A program made the position numbers and the translations under genes. This document shows, piece by piece, positions 1 through 8,708 of a stretch of 64,000 nucleotides of DNA; within the stretch, counting starts at the first letter, position 1; the number at the start of each line of letters is the position of its first letter. The DNA lies in assembly GCF_029109325.1 (NCBI RefSeq), contig NZ_JAQKQJ010000007.1, positions 1 through 64,000 on the forward strand, in the 5' to 3' direction. A model generated the notes under the pieces. It was given only the letters and a program-made list of their open reading frames with translations. It was not told where the DNA came from and made no database searches. The stretch comes from Nodosilinea sp. PGN35. Its GTDB lineage: Bacteria; Cyanobacteriota; Cyanobacteriia; Phormidesmidales; Phormidesmidaceae.

Positions 1-2
1 CT

Positions 3-101
3 GTAGGGTCAGTCCAGCAGGTTAGCAACCTCTCGGAAGAACGCAGCAAAATCATTCGCCTTATGGGTTTTCCGGCTTGCCGGTACTACCTCCTAAATTA
101 G
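3..101 (+). CDS. 3' end of an unidentified gene (partial)
   Basis: The reading frame is open from the window edge for 32 codons and stops with TAG. Its C-terminus reads LSEERSKIIRLMGFPACRYY followed by a few residues. The composition is protein-like (charged helix, then an aromatic tail), whereas the other two plus frames contain early stops. I do not recognise the family with confidence. It would be the end of a gene lying to the left, convergent with the PIN toxin. It could be a chance open frame. Confidence 0.3.
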   Translation, partial: VGSVQQVSNLSEERSKIIRLMGFPACRYYLLN

Positions 102-153
102 TTCCTGTCAACCTGCGGAATGTCGGATCCAGGAATCTGCTTGAGACATCCGA

Positions 154-648
154 TCATGTCTCATTCACAATAACCAAGATTTGGGCATATAGAGCTGAGG
201 AGACTCTAAAATCACATCCTGCAATCAAAGCATCCATCAGAGGCTTAACAGCAAAAATTAGCTGCTTCTGCTTTGCCTCAACCAAAACACCCAACAAACC
301 AGTGATTCTTACTCCTAATCGACTGGCTTCTGCTCTGCCACGGCGCTCGTCAATCAGCAGCAAATCTGCATTAAGCTCCAGAGCAAGCGCGATCGCCTCA
401 GATTCTCCAGGGTCTAACCTTGCGTCTAATCTAAAGTGCTCTACAACACTCTGATCAGCAACTGCCCTGACTTCAATCCAGGGAGCCGAATTCACTTGAA
501 AAGTTCCTGGCACAGGAGAATGGATCTCCGCCAGTTCACGGTAGACGGCTTCAGGAATGATAACTCGACTGTAAAGCTGTTCTAGGAGCTGTAGATGTTG
601 GATAGCGACTAAACTGGTAATAGCGGATGTGTCGCTAATAACAATCAC
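154..648 (-). CDS. DUF3368-type PIN-domain toxin
   Basis: Predicted ribonuclease toxin of a type II toxin-antitoxin pair. The 164-residue protein has the PIN-fold acidic residues: the N-terminal ISDTSAI motif (Asp6), PGESEAIALA around residues 80-90 and LLIDERRGR around 96-104, followed by GLLGVLVEAK, the helix typical of the DUF3368 branch of PIN proteins. Length is normal for the family and I see no disruption. The ATG overlaps the stop of the upstream UPF0175 gene by 4 bp (ATGA type), implying translational coupling antitoxin first. RNA targets cannot be inferred from sequence. Confidence 0.9.
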   Translation of the reverse strand: MIVISDTSAITSLVAIQHLQLLEQLYSRVIIPEAVYRELAEIHSPVPGTFQVNSAPWIEVRAVADQSVVEHFRLDARLDPGESEAIALALELNADLLLIDERRGRAEASRLGVRITGLLGVLVEAKQKQLIFAVKPLMDALIAGCDFRVSSALYAQILVIVNET

Positions 649-893
649 AGCCGCCCCAACGCCTGAAGGTTTTTCAAGTCCAGTTCAAAATCTTCAACGT
701 CATAGACATAGAGAGGAATATTCCGTTGTTTTAGAAGCTGACGAAAGGTATTAAGTGGTAATTCTGCCAGCTGACTAGCATAACCCAACGTCAAACGGCC
801 AGTTTGAAAAAGATGTACAGCAATTTCTTGACGAAACTCGCCAGGAGTAAGCTGAGAGGCTTCTAAAATATCGTCTGAAATCACAACACTCAT
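645..893 (-). CDS. UPF0175 family antitoxin
   Basis: An 82-residue protein matching the UPF0175 antitoxin pattern: a short N-terminal strand, a helix-rich middle (EFRQEIAVHLFQTGRLTLG, then ASQLAELPLNTFRQLL, a helix-turn-helix-like element) and an acidic C-terminus (YDVEDFELDL). This family is regularly paired with DUF3368 PIN toxins, which is the arrangement here. I chose the ATG at 893 because GGAGGT lies 7 bases upstream. A GTG at 902 would extend the protein by three residues but would overlap that Shine-Dalgarno sequence. The protein probably binds both the toxin and its own promoter, as is usual for the family. Confidence 0.88.
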   Translation of the reverse strand: MSVVISDDILEASQLTPGEFRQEIAVHLFQTGRLTLGYASQLAELPLNTFRQLLKQRNIPLYVYDVEDFELDLKNLQALGRL

Positions 894-957
894 GGCCGTC
901 ACCTCCGCTAGCCCGTGTAAGTTCAGCCTAACCTAAAAACCAACCTAACCAGCCCGG

Positions 958-1947
958 TCACTCGCCCTGCAAAATCTCTTGATAGTCTTCGGCCTTGAGC
1001 TTGCGCTCCATCAGCGCCGCGACCGCCTCTTCGGCAGAAATGTCGCCCTTGAGCAGCAGGTACACCTGCCGCGAGATCGGCACCGAAATTTGCTCGCGCT
1101 GGGCAATGTCGTGGAGCACGTAGGCGGTGTTGACCCCCTCAGCGGTGCTGCCCAGTTCCTCAAGAATTTGCTCCAGGGACTTGCCCTGAGCCAGACCGTA
1201 GCCCACCCGGTAGTTGCGGCTGAGGGCACTGGTGCAGGTGGCGAGCATGTCACCCAGCCCCGAGAGGCCCAAAAAGGTTTCGGGCTGGCCGCCCAGGTGG
1301 GTGCCAATCCGCATCACCTCCGGCAGGGCGCGGGTGATAAGGGCCGATCGCGCGTTCGAGCCCAACTCTAGCCCTTCACAGACCCCGACGGCGATCGCAA
1401 TCACGTTCTTCAGGGTGCCGCCCAACTCGGCTCCCAGCGGGTCACTGCTGCGGTAGGTGCGAAAGTTTTCGCCCGCAAACACGTGCTGCACGGCCTCGGC
1501 GGCGGTTTCATTGGCGCAGGCGACGACCGTGGCGGCGGGCAGCCCCGCCTCGATCTCTTTGGAGAGGTTGGGGCCCGAGAGCACCGCCACGGCGTGGTTT
1601 GGAAACGCCCGCTGAAAAATCACCGAAGGCGTCAGCGTCGTCTCAGGGTCCAGACCCTTGGTGGCCGTCACAAAGATTGTGGTCTCAGGGATGTTTAGCC
1701 CCCGCAGCCGCTGCACCAGATCCGGCACCCCCTTCATGGAGATCGCCGACATGATCACCTCGGCCCCAGCCAGGGCGTCCTCCAGGGGAAGATCGCCGCT
1801 GCGCGACCAGATTCGCACCGCATGGCCATTGCTGTTGGCGATGTGGGCCAGGGCTTTGCCCCAGGCACCGGAGCCGAGAATGGTGAGGGTGATTTGCCGG
1901 TGTTTGTAGGCTTCAAAGACCTGGGCGAGGGGTGGGGTGGCGAGCAT
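958..1947 (-). CDS. gpsA: Glycerol-3-phosphate dehydrogenase [NAD(P)+]
   Basis: Cytosolic enzyme that reduces dihydroxyacetone phosphate to sn-glycerol 3-phosphate, feeding phospholipid synthesis and here probably glucosylglycerol synthesis. The 329-residue protein has the Rossmann motif LGSGAWGKALA near residues 24-34, the substrate-binding stretches VTATKGLDP and VLSGPNLSKE, the catalytic-lysine region GAELGGTLKNVIAIAVG, and NARSALITRALPEV. Length is normal. The start codon is preceded, on the coding strand, by a C-rich tract (CCCATCACCCC type) with no recognisable Shine-Dalgarno sequence, so translation may start at an internal site or be leader-independent. It lies downstream of glpD in the same direction, separated by an AT-rich inverted repeat. 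Confidence 0.95.
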   Translation of the reverse strand: MLATPPLAQVFEAYKHRQITLTILGSGAWGKALAHIANSNGHAVRIWSRSGDLPLEDALAGAEVIMSAISMKGVPDLVQRLRGLNIPETTIFVTATKGLDPETTLTPSVIFQRAFPNHAVAVLSGPNLSKEIEAGLPAATVVACANETAAEAVQHVFAGENFRTYRSSDPLGAELGGTLKNVIAIAVGVCEGLELGSNARSALITRALPEVMRIGTHLGGQPETFLGLSGLGDMLATCTSALSRNYRVGYGLAQGKSLEQILEELGSTAEGVNTAYVLHDIAQREQISVPISRQVYLLLKGDISAEEAVAALMERKLKAEDYQEILQGE

Positions 1948-1991
1948 GGGAGTGGGGGGTTGGGGGGTGATGGGGTGGATGGGGAGAAAGT

Positions 1992-2070
1992 TTTAAGTTT
2001 TGAGTTTTAAGTTTTGAATTCATGTCGTACGGCGAAAACTCAAAACTAAACACTCAAAACTTAAAATTAT
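1992..2070. repeat. AT-rich inverted repeat of AGTTTT/AAAACT heptads
   Basis: The left part is a run of TTTTAAGTTTTGAGTTTTAA-type units and the right part is the complementary AAAACTCAAAACT units, around a loop with GTCGTACGGC. The transcript could fold into a long A-U hairpin. It lies between the glpD stop and the gpsA leader and could terminate or attenuate the glpD transcript. The same type of element recurs at 26472-26567. Confidence 0.75.
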
Positions 2071-3744
2071 TTAAGCGGTTTGCAGCGAAGGACTCTCCTG
2101 CCCCATGGCGTAGTCGGGGATGCAGTTGGTCTCCATGAACTGGTGGTAGTCGCGAATGTTGCGATCGCAGCGCTCCTCGCTCCACCCGCAGTACTCTCGC
2201 AGTACCTGGGCCACTACCGGTAGCGCGTCAAAGCCGTAGTTGCGGTGCATGGCTACCGTGGTGCGGCGGCGCAGGATATCCACGAAGGTGTGGGCCATTT
2301 CGCTCTGGACGGCAAAGACAATCTGGGCCTGAATGTCGTGGGCGTAGTCGACAATCGGTTCGACCAGGGCGGGGTGCTCATCCACCAGGGCCAGCAGCTC
2401 GCCCGTGCGAGCGCCGTAGATGCCGATCAGGTGGTCGAGGGTAGCGGTGTGAATGCGATGGCGGTAGCGATCGTGCCACTGGCCTACCTGGGGATCATCT
2501 AGCAAGATCGCACCGGGCAGCGATCGCCTGTGGGTGGCGCAGGGGGGGGGCGCCTCACCCCGCTTGCGGAAAACCGCATCGACAAATTCTTCGCCCACCT
2601 GGCGATGGGTGGTGAGCTTGCCGCCAATCAGCGAGATCAGGTTGGTGGCCCCCTCCTGGCTGTGGTCGTGGAGAATGTGGGCACGGCTGATGCTGCCCGC
2701 TTTTTGGCCCTCGGCGTAGGGCAGGGGGCGCACCCCGGCGTAGGTAAAGCGCACGTCCTGGCGGGTGAGGTGGGCGGCGGGCAGTACCGCATTGGTTTCC
2801 TTCAGCAGGTAGTCAATTTCGGCGTCGTCGGCCTTGATATTGTCCAGGGCACCGCTGTAGCGCTCGTCGGTGGTGCCGATCAGGTACTGTCCCAACCAGG
2901 GGATAATGAAGAAAGGCCGCCCGTCTGATTTGGCCTCCACATACAGGGCGGAGCTGGGCGCGCCGGGGAAGGCATCGACAATGATGTGGCTACCCTTGGT
3001 ACCACCAATTTTTTGCCCCTGGCTGACGGGAGAATCGCTGAGGCCGCACACCTCATCGACCCAGGGACCAGAGGTGTTGACCACCACGGTTTGGTCGTGG
3101 GTGGCCACCGCAAAGGTGTCGTCGCTGAGCAGATCGCGGCAGGTCAACCCGGTAATCCGCTGATCCCGGAGCTGAATATCCTCCACCTGGGCATAGTTCA
3201 AAACCGTGGCCCCCGCCTGCTGAGCATCGAGGACGTTTTCAAAGCAGAGGCGCTCGGCGTGCTCGGCCTGGGCGTCGTAGTACTGGGCGGCTCCGGCCAG
3301 CTCGTCGGCATCCACGGCGCGAAACAGCTGGCGGGTCTTTTGGCGCGACAGCATGCGGTGGTTGGGCAGCGTCTTGTCGTAGCTGAGCACGTCGTAGAGC
3401 ACCATGCCCACCTGAATGATGCGGTAGCTGCGCGAGCCACTGCGGTAGATGGGAATCGTCATCTGCAGGGGCTTGGCCAGGTGGGGGGCGTGACGCAGCA
3501 GCACCTCCCGCTCGTGCAGCGACTCGCGCACCAGGTGAAACTCGAAGTACTCCAGATACCGCAAGCCCCCGTGAATCAGACGGCTCGACCAGCTGGTGGT
3601 GCCGCTACCAAAGTCGCCTTTCTCAATCAAGACGGTACGCAGTCCGCGCAGGGCGGCATCCCGTGCGGTGGCGGCACCGTTGATGCCACCACCGATGACG
3701 ATCAGGTCGAAGGGTTGGGTGGTGAGGGGGGTGAGGTTGCGCAT
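2071..3744 (-). CDS. glpD: FAD-dependent glycerol-3-phosphate dehydrogenase
   Basis: Oxidises glycerol 3-phosphate to dihydroxyacetone phosphate with FAD, normally membrane-associated and passing electrons to quinone. The 557-residue product starts MRNLTPLT and has the FAD-binding dinucleotide motif DLIVIGGGINGAATARDA near residue 14, then EKGDFGSGTTSWSSRLIHGG, the family signature. C-terminal motifs include FTYAGVRPL and LISLIGGKLTTHR, both typical of GlpD. The frame stays open 66 codons further upstream, but that extension is proline-rich low complexity reading through a palindromic repeat, so I reject it. Its position between ggpS and gpsA suggests control of the glycerol-3-phosphate pool used by GgpS. 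Confidence 0.95.
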   Translation of the reverse strand: MRNLTPLTTQPFDLIVIGGGINGAATARDAALRGLRTVLIEKGDFGSGTTSWSSRLIHGGLRYLEYFEFHLVRESLHEREVLLRHAPHLAKPLQMTIPIYRSGSRSYRIIQVGMVLYDVLSYDKTLPNHRMLSRQKTRQLFRAVDADELAGAAQYYDAQAEHAERLCFENVLDAQQAGATVLNYAQVEDIQLRDQRITGLTCRDLLSDDTFAVATHDQTVVVNTSGPWVDEVCGLSDSPVSQGQKIGGTKGSHIIVDAFPGAPSSALYVEAKSDGRPFFIIPWLGQYLIGTTDERYSGALDNIKADDAEIDYLLKETNAVLPAAHLTRQDVRFTYAGVRPLPYAEGQKAGSISRAHILHDHSQEGATNLISLIGGKLTTHRQVGEEFVDAVFRKRGEAPPPCATHRRSLPGAILLDDPQVGQWHDRYRHRIHTATLDHLIGIYGARTGELLALVDEHPALVEPIVDYAHDIQAQIVFAVQSEMAHTFVDILRRRTTVAMHRNYGFDALPVVAQVLREYCGWSEERCDRNIRDYHQFMETNCIPDYAMGQESPSLQTA

Positions 3745-3808
3745 GGGGGTAGTCGGATGGATGGGTGGGGGTAGGGGGTGGATCGGTAGGGGGTAAGGGG
3801 TGGATGAG

Positions 3809-3875
3809 CAGATCCCAGGGTTCTGCGGGGGGTGGGGGTACGACAGGCAAATGGGTGAAAGAACCCTGGGATCTG
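3809..3875. repeat. Palindromic repeat, copy 1
   Basis: Perfect 16-bp inverted arms (CAGATCCCAGGGTTCT at 3809-3824 and its complement at 3860-3875) around a 35-bp centre containing GCGGGG on the left and GACAGGCAAATGGG on the right. Copies 2 and 3 keep the same order of central elements, so this is a defined repeat unit and not only a chance hairpin. Confidence 0.9.
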
Positions 3876-4047
3876 CCCACAGCCTGGACTCTGGCCATCG
3901 TAGGGTGGGTATTGTCCACCACTCACCTGGGGCTACAACCATTGATATGGCTGGCTCTGGCTGCGAAGGGGCGGCGATCGCACTCCCGACAGCCCTCCAC
4001 GTTCTCGGGGGAAATCCCTAATCCCGGAAGCCCGCCAATGCCGCAGG

Positions 4048-4113
4048 AGATCCCAGGGTGCTGCGGAAAGATGGGGCAATGACAGACAAATTGGGCGAAG
4101 CACCCTGGGATCT
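4048..4113. repeat. Palindromic repeat, copy 2 (compensated arm change)
   Basis: Fifteen-base perfect arms at 4048-4062 and 4099-4113. Relative to copies 1 and 3 the left arm has GGGTGCT instead of GGGTTCT and the right arm has AGCACCC instead of AGAACCC, so pairing is preserved by a double change. The centre again carries CTGCGG and GACAGACAAATTGGG. Confidence 0.9.
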
Positions 4114-4202
4114 GGGCCTAGCCTAGCGTATGGGCCTTAGGCACCGGGGGAAGGTGGGCGGTGCCCACCCTACGGGAGTCGTAAGGTCGATCGCAGGAAC
4201 GA

Positions 4203-4288
4203 AGATCCCAGGGTTCTGCGGGGGCAGAGGGCGCGACCGACAGCTTGGGTAAAGAACCCTGGGATCTAAACCCTGGGATCACCCTGGG
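4203..4288. repeat. Palindromic repeat, copy 3 with an extra half arm
   Basis: Arms at 4203-4217 and 4253-4267 are perfect over 15 bp, and the centre has CTGCGGGGG and GACAGCTTGGG. Immediately downstream the right-arm core CCCTGGGATC is repeated (4271-4280), followed by ACCCTGGG. This ends a few bases before the ggpS stop codon, so the copy may serve as the 3' structure of the ggpS transcript. Confidence 0.88.
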
Positions 4289-4300
4289 CTCGGGGCTGGG

Positions 4301-5815
4301 CTAGGCGATCGCCAGTTCCCTGTCTGCTTCGGGCTCCACCACACTCACCGCGTTAGCTTCGCGGAACATGTGGTTGGCCCACTGCTGCACGTCGTACTGG
4401 GTGATGGCGTTGTGCATGGTGGTCATGCGGCGCTTTTGCTCCTCGGGCGACATCGCCAGCGCCTGGTCAATGCACTCGTCCATATTCTGGTCGGAATAGG
4501 GGTTGGTGAGAATGGCATCGGGCAGCTCCACCGCCGAGCCGGTGAACTCCGAGAGCACCAGCACGCCGTTTTCACCGCCGTGGGCCGCGATGTATTCTTT
4601 GGCCACCAGGTTGAGGCCGTCGCGCAGGGGCGGAATCCAGGCGATGTCGGCGGTTTTGTACAGCGCCATCAGGTCGTCAAAGGGAATCGGCTCGGTAAAG
4701 AGCTGAATGGCATTCCAGGTCAGGGTGGAGTACTTGCCGTTGATCTGACCCACCAGCTGCTCGATTTCGCTCTGGGCGGTTTTGTAGACCCGCATCCCGG
4801 CGGCGGCTTTGACGGCGGTCATGATCAAATTCACCTTGCCGCGCAGCTCGGGGCGGCGATCGAGCAGGCGCTCGAAGCAGAGCAGCATTTCTTTCGCCCC
4901 CTTCACGTAGTCCACCCGGCCCGCCGAGACGATGATCTTGTTGTCGCCCAGGTCGTTGCGAATTTCGGCCACGCGCTGCTGCACCGAGGGCTTGTTGACC
5001 ATCTCGTGGATGTAGCTCGGGTTGGTGCCCACGGGGAAGGCGTCGACATTGACCACGCGGCCTTTGTATTCGAGCCGGGTGGTCATGTCCGGTTCGGCCA
5101 GGGCGGTGCCGAAGGGGGTAAAGGCCTCGGGCACGGGCTTGCGCTCAACAATGTTCACATCGCGCAGGCTGCGGGCGGCGGAGACAAAGTTTTCGACGTA
5201 GCGGGGAATGTGGAAGCCGCACAGGTCGCAGCAGAGCAGGCTGTCGACGATCGCCTCGCGCCAGTGCAGAATGTTGAACACATCGGCGGCGGGGAAGGGG
5301 GTGTGGTGGAAGAAGGCGATCTTCACATTGGGCATCTTTTGCCGAATGTAGAAGGGCGTCAGCCACAGGTTGTAGTCGTGAATCCAGATCAGGGCGTCGT
5401 CGGCAGCCTCTTCGCAGGCGGCTTCGGCAAACAGCTTGTTGATGTACTGGAAGTTTTCCCAGTCGGAGCTTTCGTAGGTGAAGTGCTCAGGAAAGGAGTG
5501 GAGAATGGGCCAGATCGCCTCTTTGGCGGTGATGTAGTAAAAATCTTTGACCCGCTCAGCGGTGAGGGGAATGCGGCGGATGACGGCGCGATCGCTCCAG
5601 CCTTCCATGGTGACGCGGTCATCGAAGCTCTCTTGCTTATCAGCGGCGACCTGCTTCCAGGCGACCCAGGTGCTGCTATCGGCGTTGGCAAAAAAACTTT
5701 TCAGGGTCGGCACAATGCCGTTGGGACTTTTTTTCTCGCGATAGACGGTTTTGCCGTTTTCAACAACCTCGTCGTAGGGCTCGCGGTGATAGAGAATGAC
5801 TAAAGAGGATTTCAT
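4301..5815 (-). CDS. ggpS: Glucosylglycerol-phosphate synthase
   Basis: Makes glucosylglycerol phosphate from ADP-glucose and glycerol 3-phosphate, the committed step to the osmolyte glucosylglycerol. It is a GT20-family glycosyltransferase (OtsA-like fold). The N-terminus (SLVILYHREPYDEV and REKKSPNGIVPTLKSFF) is characteristic of cyanobacterial GgpS. Further in are IWIHDYNLWL, AFFHHTPFPAADVF, VGTNPSYIHEM and the donor-binding region PPLRDGLNLVAKEY, with a conserved Arg-Asp pair. At 504 residues it is close to the ~500 usual for the family. I placed the start at ATG 5815, with GGAG about 13 bases upstream; an upstream in-frame extension lacks family similarity. glpD and gpsA follow downstream. 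Confidence 0.95.
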   Translation of the reverse strand: MKSSLVILYHREPYDEVVENGKTVYREKKSPNGIVPTLKSFFANADSSTWVAWKQVAADKQESFDDRVTMEGWSDRAVIRRIPLTAERVKDFYYITAKEAIWPILHSFPEHFTYESSDWENFQYINKLFAEAACEEAADDALIWIHDYNLWLTPFYIRQKMPNVKIAFFHHTPFPAADVFNILHWREAIVDSLLCCDLCGFHIPRYVENFVSAARSLRDVNIVERKPVPEAFTPFGTALAEPDMTTRLEYKGRVVNVDAFPVGTNPSYIHEMVNKPSVQQRVAEIRNDLGDNKIIVSAGRVDYVKGAKEMLLCFERLLDRRPELRGKVNLIMTAVKAAAGMRVYKTAQSEIEQLVGQINGKYSTLTWNAIQLFTEPIPFDDLMALYKTADIAWIPPLRDGLNLVAKEYIAAHGGENGVLVLSEFTGSAVELPDAILTNPYSDQNMDECIDQALAMSPEEQKRRMTTMHNAITQYDVQQWANHMFREANAVSVVEPEADRELAIA

Positions 5816-5910
5816 TAGATTTTGTTGCTCCTGGCTTCTTTGCTTGTGGCAATGCGCGCGGGACGGCTGCTGTGTAAACTCCAACAGATATCGTTACATT
5901 ACGTAGCAAT

Positions 5911-5967
5911 CCTATGTATATAGAGCTACGCTGGCATCTACCTGGGGGTATATCCCTATGTCTATAG
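5911..5967. promoter_or_regulatory. Direct repeats upstream of ggpS
   Basis: CCTATGTATATAG (5911-5923) and CCTATGTCTATAG (5955-5967) differ at one base and start 44 bp apart, close to four helical turns. They lie 96-152 bp upstream of the ggpS start in an AT-rich part of the leader. A pair of operator half-sites is a reasonable guess; no known regulator consensus was recognised. Confidence 0.4.
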
Positions 5968-5976
5968 ATAGATACC

Positions 5977-6153
5977 ATGACTGGATTCTATGATCTTTGT
6001 GAGGATTGCCCCAACCCCTCAGCGCTGTCCGAGGTCATAGAAGACCTGATTTGGCAACGCCAATCAAAGGCGATTCAGGTCCCTACAATCCTTGCCTTCT
6101 ATAGCTTTAGAGCGTTAACACACCCAGCGGTGAGGGCGAGAGGAACAGCGTAA
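5977..6153 (+). CDS. Possible 58-residue protein
   Basis: The ATG-initiated frame encodes [20 protein letters not shown] and continues with an acidic helix and a basic tail to TAA. It lies divergently from ggpS and upstream of the P-type ATPase. CEDC could be half of a metal site. There is no clear Shine-Dalgarno sequence and no family I recognise. It may be a chance frame; the ggpS-ctaA gap otherwise shows no gene. Confidence 0.25.
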   Translation: MTGFYDLCEDCPNPSALSEVIEDLIWQRQSKAIQVPTILAFYSFRALTHPAVRARGTA

Positions 6154-6241
6154 TAAGAGTTTTTTAGCTCACCCAGCAGATACCCAGAGTTCGAGGCGGC
6201 TTGGTAGGCTAGATCTGCTGCTGCTCCTAGTGTTTCGCCCC

Positions 6242-8617
6242 ATGACAGTGCTTTCTGCCCAACCGCCTGCTCAAGATACGGCATCCGAGTCGTCGTCTGG
6301 TCACACCGTGGTGCTGAATGTCAGCGGCATGAAGTGCGCCGGATGCGTACGGGCCGTCGAAACTCGGCTGAATCAGGTGGATGGGGTGCGATCGGCCACG
6401 GTCAACCTGGTAACGGAGGTGGCGGTGGTCGAAACCCAGCCCGGATCCGTAACTGCCGAAGACCTGGTAGAGCAGGTCGCCGAGGCGGGCTTTAGCGCCA
6501 CCCCCCGCGCCACCGATGGCGACGGCGACGACCTCACCGCCTGGGTCGAAGCCAAACGAGAGGAGCAAAAACAGCAGGGACGACGGCTGGGGGTAGCGAT
6601 CGCCCTGCTCATCCTCTCCACCATCGGCCACCTCAACCACTTCGGCTGGCTGACGATTCCGGTACTCAGCGACCTGTGGTTTCACGCCGTTCTGGCCACG
6701 GTGACGCTGGCGTTTCCGGCCCGCGAAATTTTGGTCGATGGCTGGGCCGGGCTGCGGCGGCTGGCCCCCAACATGAATACCCTGGTGGCCCTGGGCAGTG
6801 TCAGCGCCTACCTGGCTAGCGTGGTGGCGCTGGTGTTCCCCGGCCTGGGCTGGGAGTGCTTTTTTGAAGAGCCGGTGATGCTGCTGGCGTTTATTTTGCT
6901 GGGCCGCACCCTGGAGCAGCGAGCGCGGTATCGGGCGGCGGATGCGCTGCGATCGCTGGTTGACCTCCAGCCCAACCTGGCCCGGCTGATCTCCAACCCC
7001 GCCACCGCCGGAGTCGCCCAAACCGGCGTCGAAGTGCCCGCCCGCTGCCTGCAAGTGGGCGAGTGGGTGCAGGTGCTACCGGGCGAAAAAGTGCCCGCCG
7101 ACGGCACCGTGGTCTCGGGCCAGAGCACTGTGGATGAGTCGATGCTGACCGGCGAATCGATGCCGGTGCTGAAGCAGCCCGGTGACCCGGTGACGGCGGG
7201 CACAATTAACCAGAGCGGCGCGATCGCCCTGCAAGTCACCGGCACTGGCCAGAACACCGTGCTGGCCCAAATGATTCGCCTGGTAGAAGCGGCCCAGAGC
7301 CGCAAGGCCCCGATTCAGCGGCTGGCGGATGTGATCTCGGGCTACTTCACCTACGGGGTGCTGAGCCTGGCGGCGCTCACGTTTCTGTTCTGGTATTTCA
7401 TCGGCCTGCACCAGTGGCCCCAGGTGATGCACGCGGCCCTGGGCATGGCCCACATGGGTCACACCATGACCTACACCTCCTCCACCCTGCTGGTGAGTCT
7501 CAAGCTGGCGATCGCGGTGATGGTGGTCGCCTGCCCCTGCGCCCTGGGCCTGGCCACCCCCACCGCCATTCTGGTTGGCTCGGGCCTGGGGGCCGAGCGT
7601 GGCCTGCTGCTGCGCGGCGGCGACAGCCTGGAGACCATCGCCCACCTGGATACGGTGGTGTTCGACAAGACCGGCACCCTCACCATGGGCCGGCCCACCG
7701 TTACCGGAGTGCATCCCCTGACCAACCTGACAGAAGCCGACATCCTCCAGCTCGCCGCCACCGTCGAGAGCGGCACCCAGCACCCCCTCGCCAAGGCCAT
7801 CCACCGGGCCGCGACAGCGCAAGAACTGGACCTGCTGCCCGCCAACGAGTTTGATACTCAGCCGGGCCTCGGCGTCGCCGCCCAGGTGACCTGGCAGGGC
7901 ACCGCCCAGCCCTGCGCCCTGGGCAACCAGCAATGGATGAGCCAGCGAGAACTGGTGCTGGATGCCGAGGTGCAGGACCGGGCCAAGGCGCTGGCAGAAG
8001 CGGGGCAGACGGTGGTGTACGTGGCGCTGGGGGATGCGGTGGTGGGTCTGGTGGCGATCGCCGATCAACTCCGCCCCGATGCCGCCGCTGTGGTGGCAGA
8101 CCTGCAAAAGCAGGGGCTCCAGGTGCGGGTGCTGACGGGGGATAGAAAAGAGGTTGCTGAGGCGATCGCCGCCCAGCTCCACCTCACCCCCAGCCAGGTC
8201 ACCGCCGAAGTCTCCCCCCAGGGCAAGCTCGACGCGATCCGCCAGCTCCAGAACAAGGGCTACACCGTCGCCCTTGTCGGCGACGGCATCAACGACGCCC
8301 CCGCCCTGGCCCAGGCCGATGTTGGCATCAGCCTCCACTCCGGCACCGACATCGCCATGGAAACCGCCGACGTCATTCTCATGGGCGACCAGCTCTCCGC
8401 CCTGCTCGAAACCCTCACCCTCAGCCGCGCCACCTTCAACAAAATTCGCCAAAACCTGGCCTGGGCCTTTGCCTACAACCTAGTGGCGATCCCCCTGGCG
8501 GCGGGGGTGCTGCTGCCCACCATCGGAGTCAGCCTCAGCCCCGCCGCCGCAGGCGGCATGATGGCGTTTAGTTCAGTAGCGGTGGTGGTGAATTCTCTGT
8601 TATTACGTCGAGGATAG
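6242..8617 (+). CDS. ctaA: Copper-translocating P-type ATPase (CtaA-like)
   Basis: P1B-type ATPase moving Cu(I) across a membrane, in cyanobacteria supplying copper to plastocyanin and cytochrome oxidase. From the ATG at 6242 (791 residues) it has an N-terminal HMA domain with GMKCAGC (Cys32 and Cys35), the membrane CPC motif at residues 431-433 ([14 protein letters not shown]), a His/Met-rich loop ([13 protein letters not shown]) before it, the phosphorylation motif DKTGTLT (Asp475), HPLAKAI and [16 protein letters not shown] resembles CtaA more than PacS, but the split is not certain. A GTG at 6230 would add four residues. No chaperone or regulator gene is adjacent. Confidence 0.9.
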   Translation: MTVLSAQPPAQDTASESSSGHTVVLNVSGMKCAGCVRAVETRLNQVDGVRSATVNLVTEVAVVETQPGSVTAEDLVEQVAEAGFSATPRATDGDGDDLTAWVEAKREEQKQQGRRLGVAIALLILSTIGHLNHFGWLTIPVLSDLWFHAVLATVTLAFPAREILVDGWAGLRRLAPNMNTLVALGSVSAYLASVVALVFPGLGWECFFEEPVMLLAFILLGRTLEQRARYRAADALRSLVDLQPNLARLISNPATAGVAQTGVEVPARCLQVGEWVQVLPGEKVPADGTVVSGQSTVDESMLTGESMPVLKQPGDPVTAGTINQSGAIALQVTGTGQNTVLAQMIRLVEAAQSRKAPIQRLADVISGYFTYGVLSLAALTFLFWYFIGLHQWPQVMHAALGMAHMGHTMTYTSSTLLVSLKLAIAVMVVACPCALGLATPTAILVGSGLGAERGLLLRGGDSLETIAHLDTVVFDKTGTLTMGRPTVTGVHPLTNLTEADILQLAATVESGTQHPLAKAIHRAATAQELDLLPANEFDTQPGLGVAAQVTWQGTAQPCALGNQQWMSQRELVLDAEVQDRAKALAEAGQTVVYVALGDAVVGLVAIADQLRPDAAAVVADLQKQGLQVRVLTGDRKEVAEAIAAQLHLTPSQVTAEVSPQGKLDAIRQLQNKGYTVALVGDGINDAPALAQADVGISLHSGTDIAMETADVILMGDQLSALLETLTLSRATFNKIRQNLAWAFAYNLVAIPLAAGVLLPTIGVSLSPAAAGGMMAFSSVAVVVNSLLLRRG

Positions 8618-8708
8618 TTAATAATATTTACAACAGTATTTGTTCTGCCCTACATAAACCAAGTTTTCCAGTGTTACAAATACGAGATTGTTTGGGATCA
8701 CACAGTAA

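Larger units (their letters stand above)
3745..4300. other. Repeat-rich intergenic region between ggpS and glpD
   Basis: About 555 bp without a credible gene. It holds a G-rich tract at 3745-3805 (GGGTGGATGGG-like, a C-rich leader for glpD), three copies of a ~65-bp palindromic repeat listed separately, and two GTAGGGTGGG-type elements: one forward near 3900-3920 and one inverted at 4162-4173. The open frames here are made of repeat sequence. Confidence 0.8.

Noticed and set aside
3745..3942. Upstream extension of glpD by 66 codons
   Set aside because: Low-complexity proline-rich translation of a palindromic repeat; family start is at 3744.
4370..5803. Long open frame (477 codons) on the strand opposite ggpS
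   Set aside because: Shadow of ggpS in GC-rich DNA; G/V/H-rich composition and no domain.
7076..8452. Long open frame (458 codons) opposite the copper ATPase gene
   Set aside because: Shadow frame with repetitive G/H/Q-rich sequence and no family features.
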